A DNA stretch of 64,000 bases from Gammaproteobacteria bacterium (GTDB taxonomy: Bacteria > Pseudomonadota > Gammaproteobacteria > Magnimaribacterales > AG-339-G14), in assembly GCA_003331625.1 (NCBI GenBank), contig QOPF01000003.1, positions 1 to 64,000 on the forward strand. The letters run 5' to 3'. A model generated the notes under the pieces. That model was not told the DNA's origin. It did not search any database and saw only the letters and a list, made by a program, of their open reading frames with translations. Both the position numbers and the translations under genes were made by a program. Below are positions 1-9,107 of this stretch, piece after piece; within the stretch, counting starts at the first letter, position 1, and each line of letters begins with the position of its first letter.

Positions 1-69
1 CTTCAGAAAAAGAATTAAGACTGAAAAGTGCTAAGAAAATTAAATATTTAAACATGTCTTAAATATACT

Positions 70-117
70 TACCTCTTGCGTGCCATGCAAGTCCTCTCCC
101 AGCTGAGCTATAGCCCC
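70..117 (-). pseudogene. 5' fragment of a tRNA-Ala (GGC) gene
   Basis: Reading the minus strand from 117, the acceptor 5' strand GGGGCTA, TA, D-arm, anticodon stem CTTGC/GCAAG and an anticodon loop with GGC (complement of 82-84) follow the bacterial tRNA-Ala pattern exactly. After the variable-loop start AGGT (about 71-74) the sequence turns into AT-rich DNA with no T-arm and no 3' acceptor strand. The last D-stem pair (10-25) is also G-G instead of G-C. It starts one base after the stop codon of the neighbouring reading frame. A functional tRNA cannot be made from what is visible. It may be a remnant, an insertion-split gene or an assembly junction near position 70. Confidence 0.75.
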
Positions 118-118
118 A

Positions 119-514
119 TTAATTTCTTTGTTTACAATCAAAATAAGAATAGGAATTTACACTGATTGTTTTGTCATCCCAAACATTTTTATTTAAAGAA
201 GCCTGAAGATTTTTTTTATTAATCACTAATTTATTTTCAATAGCGAAGGTTTTTTTATTACCTTTAAAATATCTTCCTTCGTAAACTTTTATTTTATTCC
301 TTAACTTATAGGGAATTGCTTCTGCGCCAAAGAAAATAGTTTTTGCCTTTAGGTTAATATCTATGACTTCAGTATTATCTGAAGCCATGTCTTTACCTTC
401 TATTCCAACTAAAGTTACATCGCAATCAAGGATTATATTTTTTGTAAATAGCTGTGAAGAAAAGAAGATACTCATTATTAATATCTTAAGAAGAAATAGA
501 GGTACCAGATTCAT
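119..514 (-). CDS. Secreted hypothetical protein
   Basis: I do not recognise this 131-residue protein. The N-terminus is a hydrophobic stretch (about residues 5-20) resembling a signal peptide, so it is probably exported. Two cysteines, near the mature N-terminus and near the C-terminus, could form a disulfide. A TTG at 524-526 would add four residues, but the ATG at 514 gives a cleaner signal peptide; no convincing Shine-Dalgarno precedes either. The start lies 29 bases inside the 3' end of the upstream MBL gene, so the two are probably co-transcribed. The stop codon abuts the tRNA-Ala fragment. Confidence 0.5.
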   Translation of the reverse strand: MNLVPLFLLKILIMSIFFSSQLFTKNIILDCDVTLVGIEGKDMASDNTEVIDINLKAKTIFFGAEAIPYKLRNKIKVYEGRYFKGNKKTFAIENKLVINKKNLQASLNKNVWDDKTISVNSYSYFDCKQRN

Positions 515-1217
515 AGAGGATTTCAATCTTATCGTCTAGAGAATCAATATCAAGTTTTTTTAATTTTAAAAAATTATTAATAAAGCCAGAATTTTTAGCA
601 GGGTTTGATCCAGTGATGAATAACTTTTTTGCTCCTAATAAATTACAAGAGCTAATTGCATTTTTTAAGGTCATGCTTAGGGTTAAAAATCCAAAAAATT
701 TAACTTCTTCTGCAGTAAGAATAGCTAGATCTGCTTTAATTTTATTTCTTTTAATAATTTTTTTGTTCACTACATGTCCTTCATGAAAGACTTTGTAGTC
801 TTCGTCATTAGAAATGAGCAGGCAATGCGCTGTGGTGTTGTATGGAAAGCCTGCTGGATAAACTAAAACTTTTAAATTTCCAATTAAATTTGTATCAGAT
901 GAAAACTCATGGATTTTATTTTTGAAATTCTTTTTTAATAAAATTGATTTAACCTGGTTTGAACACCATATATTGGCATCAGGAAATTCTTTTAAAGTCT
1001 TAAAATGAAGGTGGTCTTCAAATGGCGCGGTAATAATAATGTTGGTAACTAAAGAAAGTTCTCTAATCGATAAGTCTGATTTTTTATCTTTTTTTCTTTG
1101 TAAAAACCATCCGCTACCTTCTACTAAAGATTGATCGAACCAAGGATCTATCAGCAATGCTTCTCTGCCCTCTCTTATAAACCAAGATTGATAATCATCT
1201 GCTTTTTTTACTTCCAT
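486..1217 (-). CDS. Metallo-beta-lactamase-fold protein with altered metal motif
   Basis: The 243-residue protein looks like a cytoplasmic UlaG-like or plant-like MBL-fold hydrolase. The early LLIDPWF segment matches the strand after the first beta hairpin of that group, and a later GHV segment could supply a metal ligand. The usual HxHxDH motif is replaced by PFEDHLH (about residues 64-70), which keeps only the D-H pair plus one following His. Related MBL families with an F-x-D-H-x-H motif exist, so activity is not excluded. No signal peptide is visible. It is divergent from the serine hydrolase at 1265 and overlaps the downstream secreted hypothetical. Substrate unknown. Confidence 0.6.
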   Translation of the reverse strand: MEVKKADDYQSWFIREGREALLIDPWFDQSLVEGSGWFLQRKKDKKSDLSIRELSLVTNIIITAPFEDHLHFKTLKEFPDANIWCSNQVKSILLKKNFKNKIHEFSSDTNLIGNLKVLVYPAGFPYNTTAHCLLISNDEDYKVFHEGHVVNKKIIKRNKIKADLAILTAEEVKFFGFLTLSMTLKNAISSCNLLGAKKLFITGSNPAKNSGFINNFLKLKKLDIDSLDDKIEILYESGTSISS

Positions 1218-1264
1218 TTTTCTGTCAATATAAAAATGTTATTCTAACTTTTTTGGGAGAAAAA

Positions 1265-2470
1265 ATGATTAATGGTTACTGTGATGAAAAATTCTCTTCT
1301 GCTAGAGAATTGTTCGAAAAAAACATTGAATCTGGCTTTGAGAGAGGAGCCGCAATCACTGTTGAAATTGAAGGAGAAAAAGTTGTAGATCTATGGGGAG
1401 GCATTGATTCAGAAGAAAAAAATACTACTTGGCAAGAAGATACGATTGTTAATGTTTTTTCTACTACTAAAGGTTTTGCGGCAGTGTGTCTTTTACAGTT
1501 AATCGAAGAAGGAAAGGTTAATTTAGACGATCCAGTTGCTAAATATTGGCCAGAATTTGCTCAAGAAGGAAAAGAGAATATTCCTGTAAGATATTTATTT
1601 TGTCATAAATCGGGTTTGTGTGGCGTAACAAAGCCATTACCTGAGGATGCCTATTACAATTGGGATGTTATGGTTGATGCTTTAGCAGCTCAAAAACCCC
1701 AATGGGAACCGGGATCAAGACATGGTTATCATGCTCTGACTTATGGTCACTTAATTGGGGAGATGGTCAGAAGAGTCTCAGGAAAAACAATAGGACAATA
1801 TTTTAATGAAAAAATTGCAGTTCCTTTAAATCTTGATTTTTGGATTGGCTTGCCAGATGAACAGTTTGGTAGAGTAACTGATATTCAACCTAGTCTTTTT
1901 CCTATGTGGACTAGAATTGTTTCTCCAATATTTAAAATCATTCCAAAGAGCCTTTTGAGAGGCGATCTTGCTCTAATAAAGGATTTTGAAGATCCTTCAA
2001 CCATTGCCGGCTCAGCATTTAATAATCCAAAAATGGAAATAAAAAATCCTTTTTATGCTAATACAAGAGAATGGCGAAAAGCTGAAATACCTGCAGCTAA
2101 TGGTCATGGTAGTGCGAGAGCAATTGCAAAATTTTACGGGGTATTGGCTAATGGTGGTGAACGGGATGGCGTACATCTATTGAATAAAGAAACAATTGAA
2201 ATGGCTAGACAAACTGAATCAGAAGGTTCTGATTTAGTTCTGGGAAATCTTCAAACTCGATTTGGTTTAGGTTTTATGCTCGGTTCAAAAGATGTCTCAA
2301 TGGGTCCTGCTGAAGGTGCTTTTGGGCATGGTGGAGCTGGCGGATCTTTGGGTTTTGGAGATCCAGACAATCATGTTTCAATAGGTTTTGTAATGAATCA
2401 AATGCATCCTGGAATAACTGCCTGGGAAACGGCAACCTCATTTATTGAAAAAGTTTATGAGAGTAAGTGA
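1265..2470 (+). CDS. Serine hydrolase, class C beta-lactamase/EstB-like family
   Basis: The 401-residue protein belongs to the beta-lactamase-related serine hydrolase/esterase family (Pfam Beta-lactamase). The SxxK nucleophile motif is S66-T-T-K69, a tyrosine motif sits at Y155-H-A, and the third motif is H355-G-G. This is the pattern of EstB-type esterases rather than true AmpC enzymes. No signal peptide is seen, so it is probably a cytoplasmic esterase or amidase. The ATG at 1265 follows a GGGAGA Shine-Dalgarno at 1255-1260 and is preferred to the TTG at 1253. The next gene starts inside its last codons, indicating translational coupling with a TauD-type dioxygenase. Confidence 0.85.
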   Translation: MINGYCDEKFSSARELFEKNIESGFERGAAITVEIEGEKVVDLWGGIDSEEKNTTWQEDTIVNVFSTTKGFAAVCLLQLIEEGKVNLDDPVAKYWPEFAQEGKENIPVRYLFCHKSGLCGVTKPLPEDAYYNWDVMVDALAAQKPQWEPGSRHGYHALTYGHLIGEMVRRVSGKTIGQYFNEKIAVPLNLDFWIGLPDEQFGRVTDIQPSLFPMWTRIVSPIFKIIPKSLLRGDLALIKDFEDPSTIAGSAFNNPKMEIKNPFYANTREWRKAEIPAANGHGSARAIAKFYGVLANGGERDGVHLLNKETIEMARQTESEGSDLVLGNLQTRFGLGFMLGSKDVSMGPAEGAFGHGGAGGSLGFGDPDNHVSIGFVMNQMHPGITAWETATSFIEKVYESK

Positions 2471-3290
2471 AAATCTATCAAAAAAAGGTATCGGGGTAGA
2501 GGTTTCTGATTTTTCTCTTAAAGACCTAACAAAAGAAAATATATCTTTCTTAAGATCGAAATGGACTGAATATGGTCTCATTGTTTTTCCAAATCTTCCT
2601 CTGTCGCATGAAGAATTTAAGGAATTTGCTCTTAGTTTTGGTAACTTTGGAGATGATCCATTTATCTCGTCTCTACCGGATCATCCTAATATAGCTGAAA
2701 TTAAAAGAAGTGCTGATGAGAAAGCTACTCCTTTTGGAGGAACTTGGCATTCTGATTGGTCGTTTATGAAAAATCCCCCTTCTGCTACTTTGCTCCATTC
2801 AAAAGTTATACCTCCTGTTGGCGGTAATACCGTATTTGCAAATACTGAAAAATCTTTTGCTGCGCTACCAGAAACCATGAAAAGTAAATTAAGAAAACTC
2901 AATGTTATTCATTCGGCTAAAATTCCATATGCAGATGATGGTTTTTATGCTCTTGAAAAAGAAGAACGCTCTATGAAAATCTTGCCTTCTAAGGAGGCAA
3001 AGGCTTCTTTCAGTCATCCTATGATAAAAATTCATCCTGAAACTGGAAAAGAATGTTTATTTATTAATCCCGTTTACACCATCAGCATTGAAGATTTTTC
3101 GGAAGATGCATCGCAAGAATTATTGTGGGAATTGTATGAACATATGATTCAAGATAATTTTATTTATGAACATGTTTGGAATGAAAATATGCTAATTATG
3201 TGGGACAACAGAACTGTAATGCACCAAGCAAATGGAGGTTATGATGGATATGACAGACTCCTTCATAGGATTACTCTAGCTGCCATTTAA
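2457..3290 (+). CDS. TauD/TfdA-family Fe(II)/2-oxoglutarate dioxygenase
   Basis: This 277-residue enzyme has the TauD/TfdA iron-binding facial triad: H98-x-D100 in GTWHSD and a distal H256 in MHQANGGY, followed by the arginine-containing YDRLLHR segment that binds 2-oxoglutarate. Family members hydroxylate sulfonates, phenoxyacetates, carnitine precursors and other small molecules, so the substrate cannot be assigned. The ATG at 2457 lies within the 3' end of the preceding serine hydrolase gene (14-base overlap) and is preferred to a TTG at 2445. The pair may form a two-step route, hydrolysis then oxidation, but that is inference. The gene converges on the oxidoreductase fusion with three bases between. 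Confidence 0.85.
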   Translation: MRVSENLSKKGIGVEVSDFSLKDLTKENISFLRSKWTEYGLIVFPNLPLSHEEFKEFALSFGNFGDDPFISSLPDHPNIAEIKRSADEKATPFGGTWHSDWSFMKNPPSATLLHSKVIPPVGGNTVFANTEKSFAALPETMKSKLRKLNVIHSAKIPYADDGFYALEKEERSMKILPSKEAKASFSHPMIKIHPETGKECLFINPVYTISIEDFSEDASQELLWELYEHMIQDNFIYEHVWNENMLIMWDNRTVMHQANGGYDGYDRLLHRITLAAI

Positions 3291-3293
3291 ATA

Positions 3294-5282
3294 CTAACTA
3301 CCTTCTTCTAAATATCTTAGATCTTTTGCTGTTAAATGAATGTTTGCAGCTTTTATACAACTATCTAATTCGAAAAAATTTCTCGGCCCTACTAATGGAT
3401 AGGTCGAAACTTTGTGATTCACTACATAAGATAGAGCTATTTGAATTGGTTCGCAATTTTTATCTTTAGCTAATTTAATAGCCCTATTTCTACGTGCAAG
3501 ATTTAAGTCATCATGCCAAACTCTTTTTTCTTCTTCATCTGTTGGATTAGCAAAGTGTTCATTTGCTGCAAATTCAACTTTATTAACAAAAAACCCTCTA
3601 GCTTGAGAAGACCAAGGAAATAAATGGATATTTTTTTCATTTAAGTATGAAAGGTATTCTTCATCACAAGAAATGCATCCTGGCCAAACAGGCTCTATCA
3701 TTCGAGCTAAACTAAAATTATTACTCAGTACTTTAAAACCAGTTATTCCTCTGTTATCAGCATAATCATTGGCTGCCTTAAATCTTTCCAATTCCCAATT
3801 TGAAGCGCCCAATACATCTATCAAACCTAGATTTTTACATTCATTTAAAGCATCAATAAATTCGGTTACAGGAACATCTAGATTATCTCTATGAAGACAA
3901 TAGATATCTAACTTATCGATGCCTCCTCTAGATAAAGACTCTTCAATTTGAGGTTTTATTTTTTCCGGAAAACAATCAGGTGTGTGAGCCCCTTTACCTA
4001 AAACAACAACGTCACTTAAACTTCTAGAATTGATCCAATTTCCTAAGTACCTATCACTAAGCCCGTTATTATAAATAAAGGCAGTATCGAAAACCTTGCC
4101 TCCCTTGCTGTAGTAATAATCAAACATTGCAAAAGCATGAACTTCATTAATTTGATTATCGCAACCAAAAACAATTGGTGAGATGTCTTTTGAAAGTTCT
4201 GGAAATTTGATAGATTTTAAATCTTCAGAATTTTTTAGAAAAGGTGACTTGCTTAGTGATGATGTCTCTATTTTATTTGCTGGGTATATTACTTGTAGCT
4301 CGTTCAGCCATTTATCTAACCAAATAGAATTACTCAATGAATCAGCATGAGACATAAATGGAGATTCTATTTGATTATCTAAAATACACTGACTAGCCTC
4401 ATCAATTTCCCGCGTAAACAATCCTACTTCATCATTAATTTTAAATACTTGCTCATCATCATTTTCAATAACCTTTATTTCTGCTTTTTGACCTTGGAAT
4501 TGGCCACAGTGCCAGGGTTCTTTAATAAAAACTTCTTTATTATTGAGTTTTATTCTTAAAGAATTTTCATATTCTTCATTTATTGCTGACTTAATAATAG
4601 CTTTAATTTTTGAATTAAATCTAATCTCAGCTTTAGCATTTAAATCTATATTTTCAGAAGATAGATTTCCAGAAGCTGAAATACTTATTGGATCAGAGAA
4701 AGATTTGCCCATTAAATTACCAGCTATAAGTCTTGCCATAGATAATGGATAACAACCTATATCTAAAATGGAGCCGCCACCCAAAGTAGGATTTTTGAGT
4801 CGATGATCTTCGGTTACATCAGCCGTAAAACCGAAGGATGATTCTATTAAAACCTCTTGGTCTGAGAATTCCTGTTTTACAATTTCAAGCATTTTATGTG
4901 TTAAAGGATGACATCGATACATGAAAGCTTCCATGAAGAATAAATTATTTACCCTTGCCTCATTCAACAAAATCATTGCTTCTGTGGAGTTCATTGTCAT
5001 TGGTTTTTCGCATAGCAAATGTTTTCCACTTCTTAGAGTTTTAAGACTCAATTCATAATGACTATTATGTGGAGTACCAATATAAACGGCATCTATAGAT
5101 GAATCATCTAACAAGGCATCATATGAATCAAAAGTATTAACTTGATACTTATCAGTGAATTTTTTTAAATTTTTTGAGGATCTACTAGCAACTGCAGATA
5201 ACTTTCCCTGTTTTGAATACTTTATAGAATCACAAAAAGCTGTAGAAATTGAACCTGTTCCAATGACGCCCCACCTAATCAT
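3294..5282 (-). CDS. Gfo/Idh/MocA oxidoreductase fused to an aldo/keto reductase
   Basis: A 662-residue two-domain protein. Residues 1-345 are a Gfo/Idh/MocA NAD(P) oxidoreductase of the dihydrodiol-dehydrogenase-like type: glycine-rich GVIGTGSIS at the N-terminus, the catalytic E92-K93-P94 motif and a GGGSILDIGCYP substrate-domain motif. Residues about 365-662 are a complete aldo/keto reductase with all four catalytic residues visible (D399, Y404, K430, H464). Both domains normally occur as separate proteins. The ATG at 5282 has a GAGG Shine-Dalgarno and overlaps the upstream transporter gene by eight bases. Co-occurrence with a GPH-type sugar transporter suggests that a sugar or related polyol is processed by two consecutive redox steps. 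The exact substrate is unknown. Confidence 0.85.
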   Translation of the reverse strand: MIRWGVIGTGSISTAFCDSIKYSKQGKLSAVASRSSKNLKKFTDKYQVNTFDSYDALLDDSSIDAVYIGTPHNSHYELSLKTLRSGKHLLCEKPMTMNSTEAMILLNEARVNNLFFMEAFMYRCHPLTHKMLEIVKQEFSDQEVLIESSFGFTADVTEDHRLKNPTLGGGSILDIGCYPLSMARLIAGNLMGKSFSDPISISASGNLSSENIDLNAKAEIRFNSKIKAIIKSAINEEYENSLRIKLNNKEVFIKEPWHCGQFQGQKAEIKVIENDDEQVFKINDEVGLFTREIDEASQCILDNQIESPFMSHADSLSNSIWLDKWLNELQVIYPANKIETSSLSKSPFLKNSEDLKSIKFPELSKDISPIVFGCDNQINEVHAFAMFDYYYSKGGKVFDTAFIYNNGLSDRYLGNWINSRSLSDVVVLGKGAHTPDCFPEKIKPQIEESLSRGGIDKLDIYCLHRDNLDVPVTEFIDALNECKNLGLIDVLGASNWELERFKAANDYADNRGITGFKVLSNNFSLARMIEPVWPGCISCDEEYLSYLNEKNIHLFPWSSQARGFFVNKVEFAANEHFANPTDEEEKRVWHDDLNLARRNRAIKLAKDKNCEPIQIALSYVVNHKVSTYPLVGPRNFFELDSCIKAANIHLTAKDLRYLEEGS

Positions 5283-6615
5283 TTTTTCTTGCCTCAATAT
5301 TGATAAGTAATTCTTTGTGATATTTAGAATTGATTGGATAAAAATACATTAAGAAGATAGAAATAGCGATACCTGAAGCGGGTATTAAAGACATAATATT
5401 TTTCAAGCCATTTAAAGTTTCAGGAGTTTGAACTTCATTTGGAGTAAAGCTTATTGACGTCAATAATACTCCTAGAACTAAGGCAGCAACAGCAATAGAT
5501 GATTTTTGAGCAAATGTCATAAATCCATATAAAGAGGATTCACTTCTAATTCCTGATTTCCATTCGCCATATTCAATGGTATCGGGCAACATTGACCAAA
5601 ATAATACACCTCCTGCTCCTGATGCTAAGCCTATCAAACAAACTATGATGATTAATTCTTGCAATGAGTTGATTTGATAATAATAAAATATTGTAAATGC
5701 AAGAAGCAGTAAAGACATTGAAATTTGCCATGTATTTCTTTTACCTATTCTCAAAGATAAGTACGACCAAAAAGGTATTGATGCAAAACTACTCAGCCCG
5801 CTCAAGCCTAAAACTAATCCTTGATAACTATGTAAGTCCAAAGCATATTTGATGTAATAAATTAAATTTTTATTAAACATTATTGTAGTAGAACCTAAGA
5901 TTAGAATTGAAGAAAAGACAATCCAAAAGGGATAATTTTTTAAAATCGATAAAATTAGTTTTGATATCGAAGGATAAATTTCCTCAACTTCTTCTGTAGA
6001 GGATTCATTAACAGATGCATATGTAATATATAGAATAAAGATGGCAAAAAAAGCGGCGAAGCTTGCTAAATAAATTATTCCAAGAGATTCGTCATTTTGA
6101 CCAAAGTAATTGATTATTGGAAAACCCAAAGATGACATTAATAACGTTCCAAATGATGCTCCAATCATTCTTGCTGTAGTCAACTTAGTTCTTTCTTCGC
6201 TATCTGAAGTTATTCTTGGAGTTAAAGAAGAATAGGGAACACTTACAATCGTAAAACATGTTCGATGAAAAACATTAACAAGCAATAAACATAAAAATAG
6301 AGATAATCCTGAAAAAGGAGGTACCCAAAATAATAAAACAAAAGATAGAGCTAAAGGAATCGTTCCAAAAAAAATATATGATCGATATTTACCTCTCTTA
6401 GAAGAAGTTCTTTCTGCTAAATAACCCATTAAAGGATCGGTAACAGCATCCCAAGCAATTCCAAGTGCATATATCCAACCTGCTAAATATGGGCTGATAC
6501 CCACAATATCTGTATAGAAATATAAAAGGTAAAGACCAACTCCTGACCAATAAAAGCAAATAGCTATATCGCCAACTCCGTAGCCGATTCTTTGTCTATT
6601 GGATAAAGAGCTCAA
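5275..6615 (-). CDS. MFS transporter, GPH (MelB-like) family
   Basis: A 446-residue polytopic inner-membrane protein with about 12 hydrophobic segments. The N-terminal GYGVGDIA segment, the WDAVTDPLMGYLAERT motif and the following TSSKRGKYR loop are hallmarks of glycoside-pentoside-hexuronide:cation symporters (MFS_2). Substrates of the family are sugars, glycosides and some conjugated compounds taken up with H+ or Na+. The gene begins with TTG whose last two bases overlap the TGA stop of the CoA-transferase (TTGA arrangement), so it is translationally coupled. It overlaps the fused oxidoreductase downstream. Together the three genes look like one catabolic operon. Confidence 0.85.
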   Translation of the reverse strand: MSSLSNRQRIGYGVGDIAICFYWSGVGLYLLYFYTDIVGISPYLAGWIYALGIAWDAVTDPLMGYLAERTSSKRGKYRSYIFFGTIPLALSFVLLFWVPPFSGLSLFLCLLLVNVFHRTCFTIVSVPYSSLTPRITSDSEERTKLTTARMIGASFGTLLMSSLGFPIINYFGQNDESLGIIYLASFAAFFAIFILYITYASVNESSTEEVEEIYPSISKLILSILKNYPFWIVFSSILILGSTTIMFNKNLIYYIKYALDLHSYQGLVLGLSGLSSFASIPFWSYLSLRIGKRNTWQISMSLLLLAFTIFYYYQINSLQELIIIVCLIGLASGAGGVLFWSMLPDTIEYGEWKSGIRSESSLYGFMTFAQKSSIAVAALVLGVLLTSISFTPNEVQTPETLNGLKNIMSLIPASGIAISIFLMYFYPINSKYHKELLINIEARKND

Positions 6616-7748
6616 TTACTTAAAGATTCTATAATCTCTTGTTTGTGTTCGCCCAATGCTGGAGCGGGTTTATCATTGAACATTTCATTGCCATCAAATT
6701 TAGTTGGATATCTTAATGCTCGAACCCTACCCTGCGAAATACTATTTATGGATTGGAAGAGATTATTTGCTTCAATTTGAGGATGTGTCATCAATTCATC
6801 TAAGGAGATTGTTTTAGAGCAAGGGACATCTTCATTCTGTAATTTTTGAAGAGCATCATCTACTGTTAATGATTCAAAAATTGTTAAAGATTTAACTAAC
6901 TCAACCATGTTTTCGCTTCGAGCAAAGGCGTTATTGAATCTTTCATCTTCAATGAAATCTGGTAAACCCAAAGCTCTAAAAATTCCAAACCATTGAGCAT
7001 CTGATAAAGCTGCAATAGAAAGAAATCCATCTTTGCATTTATAAAGATTATAAGACTTAGTTAATGGTGGTAACGTAATCACGTCGTCATCTAATAAAGT
7101 ATGATTCATCATGCCATCTGGCCAGAGAAAAAAAACTGCTGCATCAATCATGGATAAGTTCAAACGATCAGCGATACCAGTTCTTTCTCTTTTAAAAAGT
7201 GCAGATGATAAAGACTGACAAACTGTATAAGCAGTAATTTTATCGCATAAAAGCGTTTTTATGTATGCTGGTTCATCAAGATCAGATTGAATATCTGTGG
7301 CTCCTGCCATAGCCTGCACAACGTGATCGTATGCAGGAGCACTAGAGTAAGGACCTGAATCACCAAAACCATTTATGGAAGCATAAATTAATTGATCATT
7401 TATTTTTTTACAATCACTCTCCCCGAGGCCTATTTTATTCATTACCCCGGGCCTAAAGTTATTAATCAAAATATCTGACTTAGAAATCAATTTTTTTACA
7501 ATTTCTAGATCTTCTTTTTCTTTTAAATTTAAATCTATAGATCTTTTGCCTCTGTTGCAGTTGGCAAATAAAGCAGAAACCCCACCTTTTTGAGTTCCCA
7601 AATATCGCATTGGATCTCCTATGCCAGATTGTTCAATTTTTATAACTTCTGCACCTTGATCTGCCATCATCATAGTTGCTAATGAAGCTGTAACAATTGT
7701 GGAAATTTCAACTATTTTTACCCCTTCTAGAGGTTTGGCGTAACTCAT
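6612..7748 (-). CDS. CaiB/BaiF (family III) CoA-transferase
   Basis: 378 residues, a normal length for the family. Family III CoA-transferases move CoA between carboxylic acids through a mixed anhydride on an active-site aspartate; D169 in the CDK segment preceding the KRERTG stretch is the likely catalytic residue, matching the position in formyl-CoA transferase. The N-terminal LEGVKIVEIS and NRGKRSIDLNL segments are typical. Its ATG follows a strong AGGAGG Shine-Dalgarno (near 7751-7757), and it heads the three-gene minus-strand operon. It is divergent from the alkylsulfatase-like hydrolase. The acyl substrate cannot be named, and racemase members of the same superfamily (MCR/AMACR) are an alternative. 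Confidence 0.85.
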   Translation of the reverse strand: MSYAKPLEGVKIVEISTIVTASLATMMMADQGAEVIKIEQSGIGDPMRYLGTQKGGVSALFANCNRGKRSIDLNLKEKEDLEIVKKLISKSDILINNFRPGVMNKIGLGESDCKKINDQLIYASINGFGDSGPYSSAPAYDHVVQAMAGATDIQSDLDEPAYIKTLLCDKITAYTVCQSLSSALFKRERTGIADRLNLSMIDAAVFFLWPDGMMNHTLLDDDVITLPPLTKSYNLYKCKDGFLSIAALSDAQWFGIFRALGLPDFIEDERFNNAFARSENMVELVKSLTIFESLTVDDALQKLQNEDVPCSKTISLDELMTHPQIEANNLFQSINSISQGRVRALRYPTKFDGNEMFNDKPAPALGEHKQEIIESLSN

Positions 7749-7759
7749 TCTCTCCTCCT

Positions 7760-7817
7760 AAAAAATTATCTATAATTAAGATACTTCGTCTTGCAAACAT
7801 ATTCAATGGGAGAAATA
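7760..7817. promoter_or_regulatory. Divergent promoter region, CoA-transferase operon / alkylsulfatase-like gene
   Basis: Between two divergent genes a perfect TATAAT lies on the plus strand at 7771-7776, suitably placed for transcription toward the gene at 7818, but no good -35 is seen. On the minus strand a TTGCAA followed after 16-18 bases by TATAGA/TAGATA could drive the CoA-transferase operon. The two overlap, so the operons may be co-regulated. Sequence inspection only. Confidence 0.35.
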
Positions 7818-9107
7818 ATGAACGACTTAAAAGAATTATCTGAACTTGCTTGGTTGGGAGAATTAGATACCAAGTTTGAGCATCATCCAGTACATACCTT
7901 TTATGAGGGTTCAACCGAACTTGCTGATAATTTGTTAGGACTCAAAGGTATTGGAGGATTTTACGTTGTTGACACAAATGACGGATTAGTGATGATAGAT
8001 GCTGGAAGTCACTTAGATATAGATTCTGCATATGATGAAATAAAGAAATGGAGACCGAAAAGTAATGTTAAAGCAGCTGTTTTTACCCACCATCACGTTG
8101 ATCATATATTTGCTACTAAAAAATTTGATGAAGATGCCGATAAATCTAATCAAAAGAGACCAGTAGTTTATAGCCATAAATTATTACCTGATCATTTTGA
8201 TAGATATAAAAAAACACTTGGATGGAATACCGCAATAAATAAAAGACAATTTGCGATTAATGTTCCTCATTTTAATTGGCCAGAAGAATATCGCTATCCA
8301 GACATAACTTACGATGACGAATATACCTTTAAAGTGGGAGAATGTACTTTTGAACTTTTTCATGGTCGTGGAGAAACAGATGATCATACTTGGGTATATA
8401 TTCCTGAAAGAAGGATTTTAGCGCCAGGAGATTTATTCATTTGGGCAGTGCCAAATGGCGGTAATCCACAAAAAGTTCAAAGATATATAAGCGACTGGTC
8501 GAAGGCTTTAAGATTAATGATGAAAAAAGATGCAGAAATTATGATTCCAGGTCATGGTTTACCTATATATGGAAAAGATAGAATTCAGGAAGCTTTATCA
8601 ACAACAGCAGATTTTTTACAAGATATCGAAGAACAAACTCTAATACTAATGAATCAAGGTAAATCCTTAAACGAGGTTTTTCATAAAGTAAAAATATCCT
8701 CTGAAATTTTAAATAAACCATGGTTAAGACCTGTTTATGATGATCCTAAATTTTTAATAAAAATGATTTGGAGGAGATATGGTGGTTGGTGGGATGGTGA
8801 ATACGATAGATTATTACCAGATACTAGAGAGAATGAAGCTAAAGAATGGGTTGAATTAAGCGGCGGAATCGATGCAATCATCAATAAAGCTTTAGATAAT
8901 TTAAATAATAAAAAATATAAATTAGCAGCTCATCTAATTGAAGTAGCCTATTACGCAGATAAAAAGAATAAAAAATTGCACGGTGCCAGAAAAGAAATTT
9001 ATGTGGCTCTTTCTAAAGAACAAGATTCTTCGATGGCCAGAAATATTTTTAATCATGCAAACTTAGCTTCAAACGAATTAAAGAGGGATTTAGCTTCAGA
9101 AGATTAA
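7818..9107 (+). CDS. MBL-fold alkylsulfatase-like hydrolase
   Basis: 429 residues with the MBL metal motif H91-H-H93-V-D95-H96, later PGDLF and IPGHG metal-ligand segments, and a C-terminal region with the [10 protein letters not shown] sequence typical of type III alkylsulfatase dimerisation domains (SdsA1/BDS1 family). Those enzymes hydrolyse alkyl sulfate esters. This protein is clearly shorter than SdsA1 and shows no signal peptide, so it is a short cytoplasmic relative and sulfatase activity is only likely. The ATG at 7818 is chosen over upstream TTG (7791) and ATG (7806) because GGGAG at 7808-7812 is well spaced before it. It overlaps the Trm112 gene by four bases, tail to tail. Confidence 0.8.
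   Translation: MNDLKELSELAWLGELDTKFEHHPVHTFYEGSTELADNLLGLKGIGGFYVVDTNDGLVMIDAGSHLDIDSAYDEIKKWRPKSNVKAAVFTHHHVDHIFATKKFDEDADKSNQKRPVVYSHKLLPDHFDRYKKTLGWNTAINKRQFAINVPHFNWPEEYRYPDITYDDEYTFKVGECTFELFHGRGETDDHTWVYIPERRILAPGDLFIWAVPNGGNPQKVQRYISDWSKALRLMMKKDAEIMIPGHGLPIYGKDRIQEALSTTADFLQDIEEQTLILMNQGKSLNEVFHKVKISSEILNKPWLRPVYDDPKFLIKMIWRRYGGWWDGEYDRLLPDTRENEAKEWVELSGGIDAIINKALDNLNNKKYKLAAHLIEVAYYADKKNKKLHGARKEIYVALSKEQDSSMARNIFNHANLASNELKRDLASED

Noticed and set aside
7708-7914. 68-residue minus-strand frame across the divergent promoter
   Set aside because: Overlaps strong signals of two real genes and the MBL start; no homology recognised.
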